Below are positions 34,262 through 46,394 of a stretch of DNA of 64,000 nucleotides, one piece after another (the stretch's first letter is position 1; each line of letters starts with the position of its first letter). Below the pieces are notes generated by a model. The model was not told where the DNA came from. It made no database searches and was given only the letters and a program-made list of their open reading frames with translations. The position numbers were made by a program, and so were the translations under genes. The DNA is from Channallabes apus (Eukaryota > Chordata > Actinopteri > Siluriformes > Clariidae), in NCBI GenBank assembly GCA_030522415.1, contig CM060112.1, positions 9,431,001 to 9,495,000 of the forward strand. The letters run 5' to 3'.

Positions 34262-34700
34262 AACTGTTATATAAAATACGAAGGTCAGTTGTTCCCGAAC
34301 AGTTCTTGCAAGAACGGTATTGTCAAGCGCATTTTCATAGTCCATCATGCACCATGATGAAACTGGCTCTCATGAAGACCATGCCAGAAAAACAAGACAA
34401 AAACAGGAAGGCTTTGAATTATATTCTTACCTCTGCTACAGAGGAGAAGTTCATTCCAGCCTCAAAAATCACCAATTAACCGCACCTTAGAGCTGATTAG
34501 ATTAGAGCTGTTATGAAGGCTTTACAGAGCATAAGTACAGTAGCAGACACATCTCAATATCAACTCTACAAAAGCGATTATTGTATATTTTGGATGACTC
34601 CAGCATGGTGTTACAATATAGAAAGACATAAAATTAGTAAAAGACTACTTAGAAGGTGTGTCCAAACATTAGCATGGTTGCGTACATTTAATTTAATTTC
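34262..34700 (+). pseudogene. Internally deleted Tc1-like transposase relic
   Basis: The fragment keeps words of a well-known fish Tc1 lineage in order: AGTTGTTCCCGAACAGTTCT, ATGATGAAACTGGCTCTCATG, TTACCTCTGCTACAGAGGAG, then CAGACACATCTCAATATCAA. It then jumps to GGTGTGTCCAAACATT, which resembles the terminal repeat. The whole catalytic part is missing and stops are present. This is recall of the family, not a database match. Confidence 0.6.
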
Positions 34701-34940
34701 ATTATGGCTTGAGGTTAACCACATACACATAAGGTTACTAGTGTATAAATTATTAGCATGACTGTGTTTGCATGATCATATATCATCTGTTAAAGAAACA
34801 ACAGTCATGCACAGTGACCCAAAACTGAAGTTTTAAAACTATATAATATAATACTCTTAATACAAAGAACAACTTAGACAGATGTAGTTATTTCATTTTG
34901 TATTTCTTTACAGTGTAGATTTACAAATCATACTGCCATG

Positions 34941-34941
<1 letters not shown>

Positions 34942-34991
<50 letters not shown>
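34942..34991. repeat. (AC)n microsatellite
   Basis: About 25 uninterrupted AC units. Confidence 0.97.
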
Positions 34992-34992
<1 letters not shown>

Positions 34993-35184
34993 TTTCTTCT
35001 AGACTTTGTTGTATTTTTAATGTAGTCCTGAGGAATAGTTCTGCAGGCTCCCTGGAGGACTTTTTTGGCTCTCATTTTTGGTCCAGTCCGTGCACCTGAC
35101 CAGTTCCGGTGTAGTGTTTTTGTTTGTTAAGCCACACAGTGACCGAAGAATCATTCAAGCATAAAAATAAATATAAAACTTTAA

Positions 35185-35188
<4 letters not shown>

Positions 35189-35246
<58 letters not shown>
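35189..35246. repeat. (TG)n microsatellite
   Basis: About 29 uninterrupted TG units, 200 bp from the (AC)n tract in the opposite strand sense, so the two could pair as an inverted repeat. Confidence 0.97.
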
Positions 35247-35251
<5 letters not shown>

Positions 35252-36299
35252 CTTGTGAATTTCAGAAATGAATCCAACTGTTATTTCTTTTTCTGATTTT
35301 GCAGATAAAAACAAATAGACTTCATTATGATATTTATATAAAGAATGGTGTATTATGGAAACTTTGGCCCATGCTGTTGATAGACTTGATAGATGGTAAC
35401 ATATCACACTACCATGGCCATTTATTATTTTTGTATAAGTGCAACATCTGGCTCCACAAACAGACCCAATTCAACAGCATCATGTTGAATTTTTGAATCT
35501 GATTGCTAGAAAGGCTGTGAATAATTTTCTCTAACATCACAGCCAGCAGTCATGTCTGCAGGCTTATTGTTTCCATTGTACAATAAAGATTGCACTGGAA
35601 GATGGTTATTAAACATTTATGGAAGGAGTCACCAGTGCTTTTTAACTAGAAGCTGTTTTAAGACGCATAAAATTAATTAATTAAAAAAAAATTTAATTAA
35701 TTATCTTTCACTACCAGTGTAACAGCCTGAACCAATGCAATAGTTTATTTTAAAGCATATATCCTTCTGTAATACTCTTTTGTTAATTTGTCATCTTTGC
35801 CTCAATATCTATGAATTTTGACCATTCTATTTCATTATAAATCCACAATAATACTGTACGTATATTATCACCTAATGTTGTATTTCATCTTTAGTTATTA
35901 CATAACTGACTGATATGATTTATTTATTGAAAACTAAAGTCCACATGTATACAGGGAAAACTAAACTATATTACAAATAAAATGCTTGACCCATACACTG
36001 TATGAACATATTTACAATTTAAAAGTAACCTTGCTGTCATTTCTAGTACCTCCCCACTTCCCCAGATTTTTCTCATGAACATGATCAGCTGGTTTGCCTC
36101 TGTACACTTGCACGTTCCAGGCATAACATGTCTTTGCATCACATGTTGCCCATATCTTTATACAATACTTAGATGATTTGTTTGTCATTTACTGCTTAAA
36201 TGGGCACCATCGCTTAAAACCAATAATGCTCATTAACTGTGCTGATTTGTAAATGAGTGGAACTCATGTCTGCCAAACTTCCTATCTTGTCTCATTGCC

Positions 36300-36656
36300 T
36301 TTGGGCTGCTCTTGTGTTGTGGTCATCAAAAGCGAATTACACATGACTGGATATGGAAGGTTTGCAAAGACATTAAAAAAAAAGTTTAATACAAGACTTG
36401 GTGTCATCCACTCGGGATATAACATATTGGGTGAGGATTTGGTTCTATTTATGGATGAAAGGGGACCACAACTTCAGCTGGGTGAAGTTTCAGTGTCAGA
36501 GTCTTCTTTTTCTGAGTTATACTCTGTCATCCCCAACCTCTGACTCTTCCTCCTCTAAACCGTCCTCACTGTCAACCTGGCTTCTCTCCTCCTGATCACT
36601 GTCATTGTCAAAAATAACTCCACAGCTTCACATTCAGTATATCTCCTGGCCATCAT
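36300..36656 (-). pseudogene. piggyBac-like transposase N-terminal relic
   Basis: From the paired ATGs at 36651-36656 the minus strand reads MARRYTECEAVELF. After a frame change it continues DNDSDQEE, an acidic stretch EDGLEEEESEVGDD, then NSEKEDSDTETSPS. A short start followed by an acidic serine-rich region resembles the N-terminus of piggyBac-family transposases. The catalytic domain was not found. GTCATTTTTGACCAAGAACA near 36977 and GGTCAGAATTGACCAGAACA near 37126 may be upstream parts of the element. Confidence 0.5.
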
Positions 36657-36831
36657 GCTGCTAAAGACTGAAGTGAGAGGAAGGCCTCAGAAAGCTTTAT
36701 ATACCAGAGCTGAAAGAAAGTTGTATGATTGCTGACAATGTTGCAGATTTATTTTTCCACAGGTGTGGTAAAAGTTATGTTGTCGATAGGTTCCAGTGCG
36801 GGTTGCCATGGAAGCCAAAAAGGGGCATACG

Positions 36832-36834
<3 letters not shown>

Positions 36835-36879
<45 letters not shown>
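36835..36879. repeat. (TG)n microsatellite
   Basis: About 22 TG units. Confidence 0.95.
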
Positions 36880-36880
<1 letters not shown>

Positions 36881-37179
36881 TGCTCAAAGACACCTGCATG
36901 TTTAGGTGTGGGTAAGGAGTATAGAAATGTGCTTGAACACTAATGGTAGTCTTATCTATTCATTTCCAATGACTAGTCATTTTTGACCAAGAACACCATA
37001 AAAGTATAAAAGTTCCATAAAACACACAAATTTTGTAAAAATATTTCTAATTTTATTTTATGTGTTCAAATGCCATGTGTGAACAAAGTTATTGAACCTC
37101 ATGACAAAACTAAACTTCCAAATCGGTCAGAATTGACCAGAACACAACTCAACATAATAATGCAATATTATAGCATGCC

Positions 37180-40100
37180 ATGGTGTGCTCAAATGTTATT
37201 AAAAAAAAAATGTCTAGCTTTTTTGTATACCTGTTGTTAATATTCATAAACCTGTGTCTGTTTTTATAATTTTTTTTTACTGTTTTCACACAAACGTTTT
37301 TGCTATGCATATTTTTGCTCCTAATTGCTTAACATAAAGCACAGTGGGAAGACTGACACTAACCACTATTGTAACTCATCTACCTATTTTTCTTCAGTTT
37401 TGTTTCACATATCTGCACATTTACAGGGTATACTATTATACGGAGAAAAAAAAACTGTTCTCTACACCTCTCTGGAAAATCGTGAATTTCCATGTGTTTT
37501 TCCACCGAAAGATAGAAAAGTTATTCAATAGAAACAAAGGGTAAAGATCAGACTGCTGAGTTTTTGTCCATGAATACAATTACAAAATGCAAGAGAGAAA
37601 ACAATATCTCTGCACATCAACTTTCTGCAAAAAGCAATATGATATATGCACAGAAAACTTCAAAATAAAATCTACTTTTGCAGTTTAAATGCATGGTTTT
37701 AAATATGAACCACTGAGTGTCCGCTTATTGGTCCATCACTAATTTATGATCTTTATGTGCAACAGTAATAAACTAAGGAAACATGCATAGTTCTTGGAGC
37801 AAATTGACATTTATTTAATAAGAATCAAATCAAAACCAGTAGGCCAGTGACAAAATTAGATTAAAATAAACAACAAAGAGTTCATGATTGGATTGAGAGC
37901 AACCAATCACCACTTATACTTAGTTTGACCATATTTGCTTATACATTTAATATTGCAATGCAGCTTTAATTCCCTATATTTTTAGAGAACTACTAGGTAG
38001 AAGGTAATTAATGAGTTACAATGTGCTTTGCTTTAGAGTAATACAGAACTTGATTAACACCTAATGCTCTGTCATGCTCCAACAAGACCATGAAGTTCTC
38101 ACAGCATTCTAAAGATGTTGAAGAAACAGGGGCATGGGGTCAAAATGGAAAAAAAAAATCTATTTATCAAGTTCATACTACTTTCTAGCCATGTCCCTCT
38201 CATTCTCAATGCATCTATCATGTTGTCACTAATTTCCTATCACACACATGATCATGCGATCACTACATCCAGTGAGAGCGAGTTATTAGTATTTCAGATA
38301 TCAAATCTCATCATGTTCTTATCAGGCACTTATCACATGGTTAATACTTTGTCACCATGTCCAGCAGGTTTGTATAACTAATGTGACACTCGCAGTGCTT
38401 GGTGTGAGGAAGTTGATCGATTGCTTATACTAAATTCTCTGAACATGCCATAGGCATGTGGATAACCTGCCGCGTGCGCACCATACACATGGTAAGCACT
38501 AGAAGAATATAATATGAACTTAATAAAGTGTTCTAAAATGTGGCGTGGATGTGGCATGGTCATAACAAAAGCCTACAGAGGTCATTGTGAGAACTCCAAT
38601 GATGGAGCAACAACTCTGTGACACCAAACTCAGTCAGAATGTTCCAATATTTTCCATTTGAACTATACTTGTAGTACATCAATGAATTCACTAAATGGTG
38701 TTAGTTAATTGCTTACGTAACTAGTCAATGATGTCATTACTATGTGCTTATTAAGTTCTTCCTGAATCTTGCTTCAATCAAGTTATCACAAAGCCTTTTT
38801 TAACATTACTAAGTACAGTAAGACTACATCATACTACTGTGTACTGTAAGTGGGAACGTAGCTCGGTATGATGGGGCAGGAGGGGGGTTAAGGAAGGACA
38901 CAGTTATACTTCAGCCATTTATATTCATCTTATGCCATTTTTTAAATACTATAATTTTTAAAACAGATATTTCAAGTGGAAGTGAACCACATACAGTACA
39001 GTACACAGTGATATTCAGGCAAGACAGCTTTTACACTAGCTCTAGTAATTATTTTACAAGAAGACTAATGTATAAAACCACCTCAAACAACCACTTAATT
39101 TTGTTTGCAGTCAAAATACGTGGCTCCAATGTTCAGAACTATATAAATATAAGAGAGAAAAGATTGCTATAATTACTAATTATACTTTTAAAGAGAATAA
39201 CACCGCTGATAAAATAGACTTTTTAATATTGAAAGTGATGTAAAGAATTTATGTTGAAGTTACTAACCTGTTTGAGAGGGCAACAAAAAGGCTCAGGAGA
39301 AAAACAGTTTTCAAGGCAGCTTGAGTGGGAAAAAAAAGTTTTCAGGGCTAACTAATGAAATGCTCAAGGTGCTTAGATTTTTCAAGCAATGGTAATCTTA
39401 TTATGGTCCAATGAGCTTGACATCATTAGCAAAGGGCAGCGCTGGGCAGAAGCATATTATCAAACATTATGATTATATGGAAAGTACAGGAACACAAGGG
39501 TGTGACCTCACATTAGCTGCATAATTAATCTACAGTAAATGCTGCATAAACAGAAATTATTTATGATGCTCATGTTCTGTTCATAGGTGCACTGCATCAA
39601 AGTAAAAAAAAAAGATTCTTGACTGTTTCGATTTAAGAAGAGAGCATCTGTTATGCATTACATCGCATCATGACAGAAGCTGTTTGTAAGTTATTTGACA
39701 GCTGTCTGCTCAGTTTTGCTTCTACAGGAACAAATAAATAAATAATGGTGGCATGAAATAAAAATCAAGTTCCTTGGAGATTTAGGAGAAATGTTCTGAA
39801 TATGCCTTAACATGAATTTAGAAATAATATTTTGTTTGGCTATCATTATGGATAAACATAAAGCCTGACGTTATAGCAAGATATAGCAATGATGCTACTG
39901 GAGACCTGTTCAACTTACATTGACATGACATCTAGGAATGGATGCTAAAAAATAAAAGTACTAGAATACAGGTTATAAAAGATGATGATAATCAACAATA
40001 TTATAAAATCCAGTATTCACTGGTAAAATATTTAAGGTGTATTCACAGTCAATATTTACAACAACAACAAAAATAAACAGTTATCCCTGCTCATAGTCAG
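37180..40100. other. AT-rich non-genic stretch
   Basis: Nearly 3 kb with no gene, terminal repeat or dispersed family that I can name. Open frames here are short and low-complexity. Confidence 0.5.
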
Positions 40101-40104
40101 ATCT

Positions 40105-40235
40105 GGTCTTCTTCTTTGACTTTCAGCTATTCCCGTTCAAGGGTCGCCACAGTGAATCATCTGCCTCCATCTAACCCTATCCTCTGCATCCTCTTCACAC
40201 CAACTAACTTCATGTCCTCTCATAGTCAGATCTGG
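40105..40235 (-). repeat. Rex3/RTE-like LINE fragment
   Basis: GGGTCGCCACAGTGAATCAT followed by CTGCCTCCATCTAACCCTAT and ATCCTCTGCATCCTCTTCAC is a block I associate with Rex3/RTE-type LINEs of fish, here reading 3' to 5'. Only this short piece remains. Confidence 0.5.
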
Positions 40236-40329
40236 TAAAAGAACTATTCTATTCCATAGACAGAAAAAATACAATGTAATTGAATTAAAACATGAAATAA
40301 TAATATAAAAGCCAAATCCAGGCCACTGG

Positions 40330-40900
40330 CACCAATGCCACAGATGTCAACACACGATGCAAGCCACGATGAAATGGTCGACTCCTTCGTCTATCTTGGT
40401 TCTGCGACAGACAAATCCAGAAGTAGTAAACTGGAAGTCATCAAAAGAATAATGATTGCTAGAAACTGGAAGCTCTCAACAAGAGAATCTGTTGCTTGAG
40501 AATTTCTCTAAAAATGAAAATCCATCTTTACAATTGCTATACTGTATATTGTCAGTTCTCCTGTATGGCATGGAGGTCTGGATTATGACCAACTTGATTG
40601 AGAAGAAACTGAACACTTGTGACATCTGGTAACTCTGTCGAATTCTTTGAATATTGTACATGCGGCATGTGATGAATAAGAAGATCTGCAACCACAATAA
40701 ACAGGTGGAAGTCAGCACCATCAATAGAATGATGGCTACACCATTGCGGCCATATCACCGGCGGTCATCCATCTGCAGATCACACCAGAGCTCTCTATGC
40801 GTGCAGTGCAAACACAAAGATGACCACGTCAAACATGATCCAGAACCATTGAGGATGATTTGCTTACATACAATGTTGGACTATTCACAGCCTGAAAGAA
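40330..40900 (+). pseudogene. LINE reverse transcriptase C-terminal relic
   Basis: The plus strand reads VDSFVYLGSATD near 40375, then VIKRIMIARN near 40440, then the SPVWHG segment near 40560. This is the order FxYLGS, IxxRIxxAR, LLYGxExW found after the palm of many LINE reverse transcriptases. Stops and shifts are frequent. Clade not determined. Confidence 0.6.
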
Positions 40901-41055
40901 AGCACAAGACAAAAAATATATGATGTTATTTCATGATGAAGGCAACGTCTTACAGTATATATACAGTGGGGCAAAAAAGTATTTAGTCAGCCACCAATTG
41001 TGCAAGTTCTCCCACTTAAAAAGATGAGAGAGGCCTGTAATCTTCATCATAGGTA

Positions 41056-42030
41056 CATTGTAAAAAAAATTTACAGGAAATTTTAACAGGAAAATACCAT
41101 ATAAATGCTACAGAATAAAACCGTATTTGACAAAACTTGGGATAACCGTAAAACTGTAATTAGTTTTACAGAGTAAGACCTTAAATTTAATTATGATAAT
41201 ATGATTTATTGCAGTAAAAATTTATGATATACTGTATTTATAAAAAGGAAACTCTCAGAGAAGGTATTTGTTACTAATATCATGAAGCATCAGTTTATAT
41301 TTTACCTAACATTTGTTGATCGAGTTTAAAAATCTGAAAAATATCTGCTCTGTAAAAAATAAACCGTAAATTTTACGGTAAAAAACTGGCAGCTGTGGTT
41401 GCCAGAGATTTACCATAAAAAAAAAACGGTAGCAACATTATTCGTTGTACAGGATTGCACTCATTATACTGTATATTTTACAGATTTTAATATTTTTTTC
41501 TACGATTTATAGCTGTCTAATTTACATTAACCAAGGACTTCAAATCCGTGAATATTATTCCGCCCTTTGATCACTGTGGCAAGTCTGCCGCCAACGCTCA
41601 CCAGCCTGTGCCCTCCACCAGAACTGCACATGCACACCTTTCCTTCCCTTTTTCCCTTCCTCCCTATTTTAGCTGTTTCCTTCCCTAAGTAAAATTACCC
41701 CTTTTTTATTTTAATTTTTTATTTTAACATGTGTGTGATAAAATATTTTTTTTGTGTAAAGTTGTATTAAAATTATATGCTTAGATTGTCTGCCCAAAAT
41801 GCTTAAAAATGTCCACCCTGACATTTGTATATTTGATTTCGAAAATTTAAATATTGTTTTTCTTTATTAAAAAATACATGGGGCCATGCTGACATCATGC
41901 TGACACCGAGTCTTGAATACATTTTGATGGGATTTATTCAAGAAAATAAAATTTATGTATTTTTTTTCACAGTGCATTAACCGTGCTAACATTTTTTTTT
42001 ACCGTAAAATGTAAAATGAATTTTTTACAG
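41056..42030. mobile_element. 975-bp TA-flanked element nested in the Tc1
   Basis: Ends read CATTGTAAAAAAAATTTACAG and, inverted, CTGTAAAAAATTCATTTTAC. The intact right repeat of the host Tc1 reads AGGTATACCT at the matching point. Here it is AGGTA, insert, TATACC, which demonstrates a TA duplication. An internal hairpin (CTGGCAGCTGTGGTTGCCAG near 41384) and ACGGTAAA words occur. Non-coding. Confidence 0.85.
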
Positions 42031-42179
42031 TATACCTTAACTACTGTATGAGAGACAAAATAAGAAAAAAAGAATCCAGAAAATCATATTGTAGGATTTT
42101 TAAAGAATTTATTTGGAAATTATGGTGGAAAACAAGTATTTGGTCAATAACAAAATTTCATTTCAATACTTTGTTATAT

Positions 42180-43085
42180 ACCCTTTGTTGGCAATGACAG
42201 AGGTTAAACGTTTTCACACACTGTTGCTTGTATTTTGTCCCCATTCCTCCATGCAGATCTCCTCTAGAGCAGTGATGATTTGGGGCTGTTGCAGGGCAAC
42301 ACAGACTTTCAACTCCCTCCAAAGATTTTCTATGGGGTTGAGATCTAGGGCACTCCAGGACCTTGAAATGCTTCTTACGAAGCCACTCCTTCGTTGCCCA
42401 GGCGGTGTGTTTGGGATCATTGTCATGCTGAAAGACCCAGCCACGTTTCATCTTCAATACCCTTGCTGATTTTCAATGCCCTTGCTGATTTTGTTTTCAC
42501 TCAAAATCTCACGATATATGGCCCCATTCCACGCTCCTTTTGAAGAAAAACAGCCCCAAAGCATGATGTTTCCACCCCCATGCTTCACAGTAGGTATGGT
42601 GTTCTTTGGATGCAACTCAGCATTTATTTCTCCTCCAAACACGACAAGATGAGTTTTTACCAAAAAAGTTCTATTTTGGTTTCATCTGACCATATGACAT
42701 TATCACAATCCTCTTCTGGATCATCCAAATGCTCTCTTGCAGGCTTCAGTTCTGGACATGTACTAGCTCAAGCAGGGGGACACGTCTGGCACTGCAGGAT
42801 TTGTTACTGATGGTAGCCTTTGTTACTTTGGTCCCAACTCTCTGCATATCATTCACTAGGTCCCCTGTGTGGTTCTGGTATTTTTGCTCACAGTTCTTGT
42901 GATCTTTTTGACTCCATGGGGTGAGATCTTGTGTGGAGCCCCAGATCGAGGGAGATTATCCGTGGTCTTGTATGTCTTTCATTTTCTAACAAATGCTCTC
43001 ACAGTTGATTTCTTCACACCAAGCTGCTTACCTATTGCAGATTCAGTCTTCCCAGAAATCTTCAGAAATCTTGCTTGTTTGTAGG
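42180..43085 (-). pseudogene. Tc1 transposase, third family (frameshifted)
   Basis: Read right to left, the N-terminal DNA-binding part (43085-42800) is broken by stops, and the first catalytic Asp lies in WSDETK near 42685. The frame [19 protein letters not shown] is open near 42590, [18 protein letters not shown] carries the second Asp near 42420, and after a one-base shift [14 protein letters not shown] carries the Glu near 42320. A duplicated 21-bp word (CTTGCTGATTTTCAATGCC type) at 42462-42500 disrupts the coding between the first and second Asp. Function is lost. Confidence 0.85.
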
Positions 43086-43289
43086 TGACCAAATGCTTAT
43101 TTTACAGAGGAATTTACCAATTAATTCAATAAAAATCCTACCATGTGATTATTGATTTTTTTTTTATTATTATTTTGTCTCTCATAGTTGAGGTATACCT
43201 ATGAAATTACAGGCCTCTCTCATCTTTTTAAGTTGGAGAACTTGCACAATTGGTGGCTGACTAAATACTTTTTTGCCGAACTGTATATA

Positions 43290-44105
43290 TAATTAGTTAA
43301 GTCAACACTTGTACAACTAAAAAGTGTTTTGTTCATTTAAAATGCTTGTGTTCCACTTCAATCACAAGCCTTTTACCAATTCATCACAGTCAAGAATAAA
43401 CATAAGAAGCGTGAGTCACCACTTCTTCTAAAAGTAGACAGAAGTACGTGCATTCGATAAGAAAGAATGACTGATGACAAAATGAATAGCTCAGCGGTGT
43501 GTGAGAGGAGCGGCAGCTTCGGGCCTACCTGTCCACCCCTCTTTTGCACCCTGCTTGATTTGTGAGTCTTGTGCAGAAAAGCTGCTCAGTAAGCATGGAG
43601 AAGAGGAACAGGTGCTGAGAAGCACTGCTGTGCCTGGGATTTGCATATAAAATGAGACACTCAGTTGGGGATCTGATATCCAAACTAAATCTGTCAGACA
43701 ATAGTACCGCTAAGCATTAATCTATAAGAATTTACAGTAATTGGTACATGTGACCCTAAATTTTGCTCTGGACTTTCACAGCTTTTTTGTTGGTAGGTTT
43801 CCAAAGTAAAGTCTCTTTGAAGCACGGCAATTAAGGTGAGAATGCAGTTTGGCCAAGAGAAACAGAGTCTGTTTTCTCTCAGATGTGTGCAGGATGGAGC
43901 ATGGAAGGTAGTAACAAACAAACCTGGAAAATGAAGTGCAATTTACTGAGTTGTTAACCAAAAGCCCACATGAGCTGATTGTGCCAGCCTGGCTCATTCC
44001 ATACGTAGAATAAATTATACATTTTATTTTTCCTCTTAGAGACAAGATGAGCAAGCACGCAGCATGAAATATCATTTATATATAATAATTTTATTATGGT
44101 CAAAC
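43290..44105. other. Non-genic stretch
   Basis: No gene recognised; 43480-43560 is locally GC-richer but has no long frame. Confidence 0.5.
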
Positions 44106-44112
44106 TTGCAGT

Positions 44113-45798
44113 TGTCACGTTCGGGGTGTTAATGTCTGATATTATTGCTGTGGGCGCAAAGAGCAGGCATACACGCAGAGGGGTATTGTAACCAAAAAGA
44201 GTCTTTTAATAATGTCAATAATAAAATATAAATAATAAAGAAACAAAACAAACAAAGGAACAAACAACCTACTCCAACAATAACCAAAAGCATATGGTGA
44301 AACACAGGCTCTATGGCAAGACACAGACTTAATGACATATACAGGCTCTAATACCTGTTACACACAAGATAAGCGCTATGGCGAAACACAGGCCTAAGGA
44401 CATATACAAACAAACTAAGCTGGGAGCTGGAATGGGACCAGACAAGACTAGAAACACAGAGGGACTAAAGACAGGACCGGAGACACAGAGGGACTAAAGA
44501 CAGGGCCAGAGACACGGGGAAACTAAGGAGACACGAAGAGACTAGGGAGACCGGAGACACCAGGGAGAGACTAGGGAGACCAGAGACACCAGGGAGAGAC
44601 TAGGGAGACCAGAGACACCAGGGAGAGACTAGGGAGACCAGAGACACCAGGGAGAGACTAGGGAGACCAGAGACACCAGGGAGAGACTAGGGAGACCAGA
44701 GACACCAGGGAGAGACTAGGGAGACCAGAGACACCAGGGAGAGACTAGGGACACCAGGGAGAGACTAGGGAGACCAGAGACACCAGGGAGACCAGAGACA
44801 CCAGGGAGAGACTAGGGAGACCAGAGACACCAGGGAGAGACTAGGGAGACCAGAGACACCAGGGAGAGACTAGGGAGACACCAGGGAGAGACTAGGGAGA
44901 CCAGAGACACCAGGGAGAGACTAGGGAGACCAGAGACACCAGGGAGAGACTAGGGACACCAGGGAGAGACTAGGGAGACCAGAGACACCAGGGAGAGACT
45001 AGGGAGACCAGAGACACCAGGGAGAGACCAGAGACACCAGGGAGAGACTAGGGAGACCAGAGACACCAGGGAGAGACTAGGGAGACCAGAGACACCAGGG
45101 AGAGACTAGGGAGACCAGAGACACTAGGGAGAGACTAGGGAGACCAGAGACACTAGGGAGACCAGAGGCACTAGGGAGAGACTAGGGAGACCGGAGACAC
45201 TAGGGAGAGATTAGGTAGACCAGAGACACTAGGGAGAGACTAGGTAGACCAGAGACACTAGGGAGATACTAGGGAGACACTAGGGAGACCAGAGACACTA
45301 GGGAGAGACTAGGTAGACCAGAGACACTAGGGAGACTATGGCTAGAGACATGGCAATTAGGTAGGCATGGCAGTTAGCTAAACTTGATAATTAGCTAAAC
45401 ATCCACCTAGCCAAACATACACTTTAGCTAAACTTACCAACTAGGTAAACACAAGGGGAAATAACAGGAGGACACAACCAACAATACTTACTTAAACATT
45501 AAACACATTAGACATAGGTATCACTAGAGCCCTTTTTTTTCTTAACTTAAAACTTAAATCTAAATACAAATTGAACTAAACAAAACAAAATGTCCACATC
45601 GTGACAGTAATCTTTAAACAATGTTTGATCCAGTTTCCCAGACTAAACAGCTATTTATAGATGATCTAATGTGCTACCTTGGCTCAGGTGTGCACCCGCA
45701 TCATCTGACCGAGGTGGCTTCTGGGAAACTGAGTCTGCAAACAAGAATTACAAAAAACAAAACAGTGACCTCTAGTGGTGGTCCCTAACAGCAGTCAC
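44113..45798. mobile_element. Composite repeat holding a 29-bp minisatellite
   Basis: The left boundary TGTCACGTTCGGGG and an inner ATCGTGACAG at 45599-45607 look like an inverted pair. Right of that, 45620-45795 is the inverted partner of the repeat at 5771-6090. The interior has A-rich sequence, then the minisatellite. I recall TGTCACG-flanked repeats with such interiors from fish genomes but cannot assign a class. No coding frame. Confidence 0.5.
44530..45345. repeat. 29-bp minisatellite, about 28 units
   Basis: The main unit can be read as ACCAGAGACACCAGGG plus AGAGACTAGGGAG (29 bp). Shortened units lacking one half occur at several points, for example near 44748, 44788, 44875 and 44950. 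Toward the right end, from about 45120, CACCAGGG is replaced by CACTAGGG and GGGAGACC by GGTAGACC in successive units, so variants are clustered rather than mixed. Confidence 0.93.
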
Positions 45799-45809
45799 TT
45801 CAGGGCATG

Positions 45810-45965
45810 CGGTGGCAGTACATCCTGGGTAGATCAATCAAGAACGCCGTGTATAAACACCAACATGCACACTCAGAGACTATTTATAGTAGCACCCACC
45901 ACTATTGGATTTTGGGAAGTGGACAGAAACTAGAGAATCCTAAATCTATTACTGCTGACCTAGTG
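45810..45965 (-). repeat. Very diverged Mermaid-type SINE remnant
   Basis: TACATCCTGGGTAGATCAAT, CACTCAGAGACTATTTATAG and GGACAGAAACTAGAG follow the order of a reversed Mermaid tail and middle, with many differences. A tentative call. Confidence 0.35.
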
Positions 45966-46164
45966 CTGACCTCTAACTCCAACTTCATATCAGGTTGAAA
46001 TATGCTAAGAACTGAATTTCATATTCATTAATTTGTATGTACCTATAGTATGCAACAAATTAAGACATATTCATGTAAAACTACACAGACAGTGAACCAA
46101 GCTCAGAAAAAAACAAAACACCATAAGGTTGGGGGAGCAGAAATGTGATTATTATTATATAATA

Positions 46165-46390
46165 ATCAGTGGTTTTGGTCCGGGTTTGAGTTTTTATGTT
46201 CTCCTTGGTGAGTTTCCTCTGAGTACTCCGCTTTCCTCTCGCAGTCACAAGACATGGGGATTAGGCTAATTGCCGTTCCCAAATTGCCCGTAGTATTTAA
46301 ACAAGCAAGTACAGTAAGTGTGTGTGTGTGTCGTGCAATGGACTGGCACTCCCAAATGTACCCTGCCCTGTGCCCTGCATTTGGTCCTAA
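46165..46390 (+). repeat. Mermaid/DANA-type SINE, head missing
   Basis: TTTCCTCTGAGTACTCCGCT, CCCAAATTGCCCGTAGT and CAATGGACTGGCACTC match the SINE body in order. The tRNA-like head has been lost or is unrecognisable. Confidence 0.8.
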
Positions 46391-46394
46391 GGAC

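Larger units (their letters stand above)
34705..36240. other. Non-genic stretch with two CA/TG microsatellites
   Basis: No gene recognised. Contains (AC)n at 34942-34991 and (TG)n at 35189-35246. Confidence 0.55.
40964..43283 (-). mobile_element. Tc1-like transposon, third family, with nested insertion
   Basis: The left end is CAGTGGGGCAAAAAAGTATT; the right end, inverted, is CAGTTCGGCAAAAAAGTATT. Both are flanked by TA (40962-40963, 43284-43285). The inverted repeats continue past TTAGTCAGCCACCAATTGTG for more than 100 bp. A separate TA-flanked element at 41056-42030 splits the left repeat; without it the Tc1 would be about 1.34 kb. Confidence 0.9.

Noticed and set aside
35072..35407. 111-codon frame with a HTHTHT run
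   Set aside because: It runs through a TG microsatellite; no coding support.
44530..45345. Regularly repeated units that might suggest a CRISPR array
   Set aside because: Repeats are adjacent with no unique spacers, the context is eukaryotic, and no cas genes are present. It is a minisatellite.
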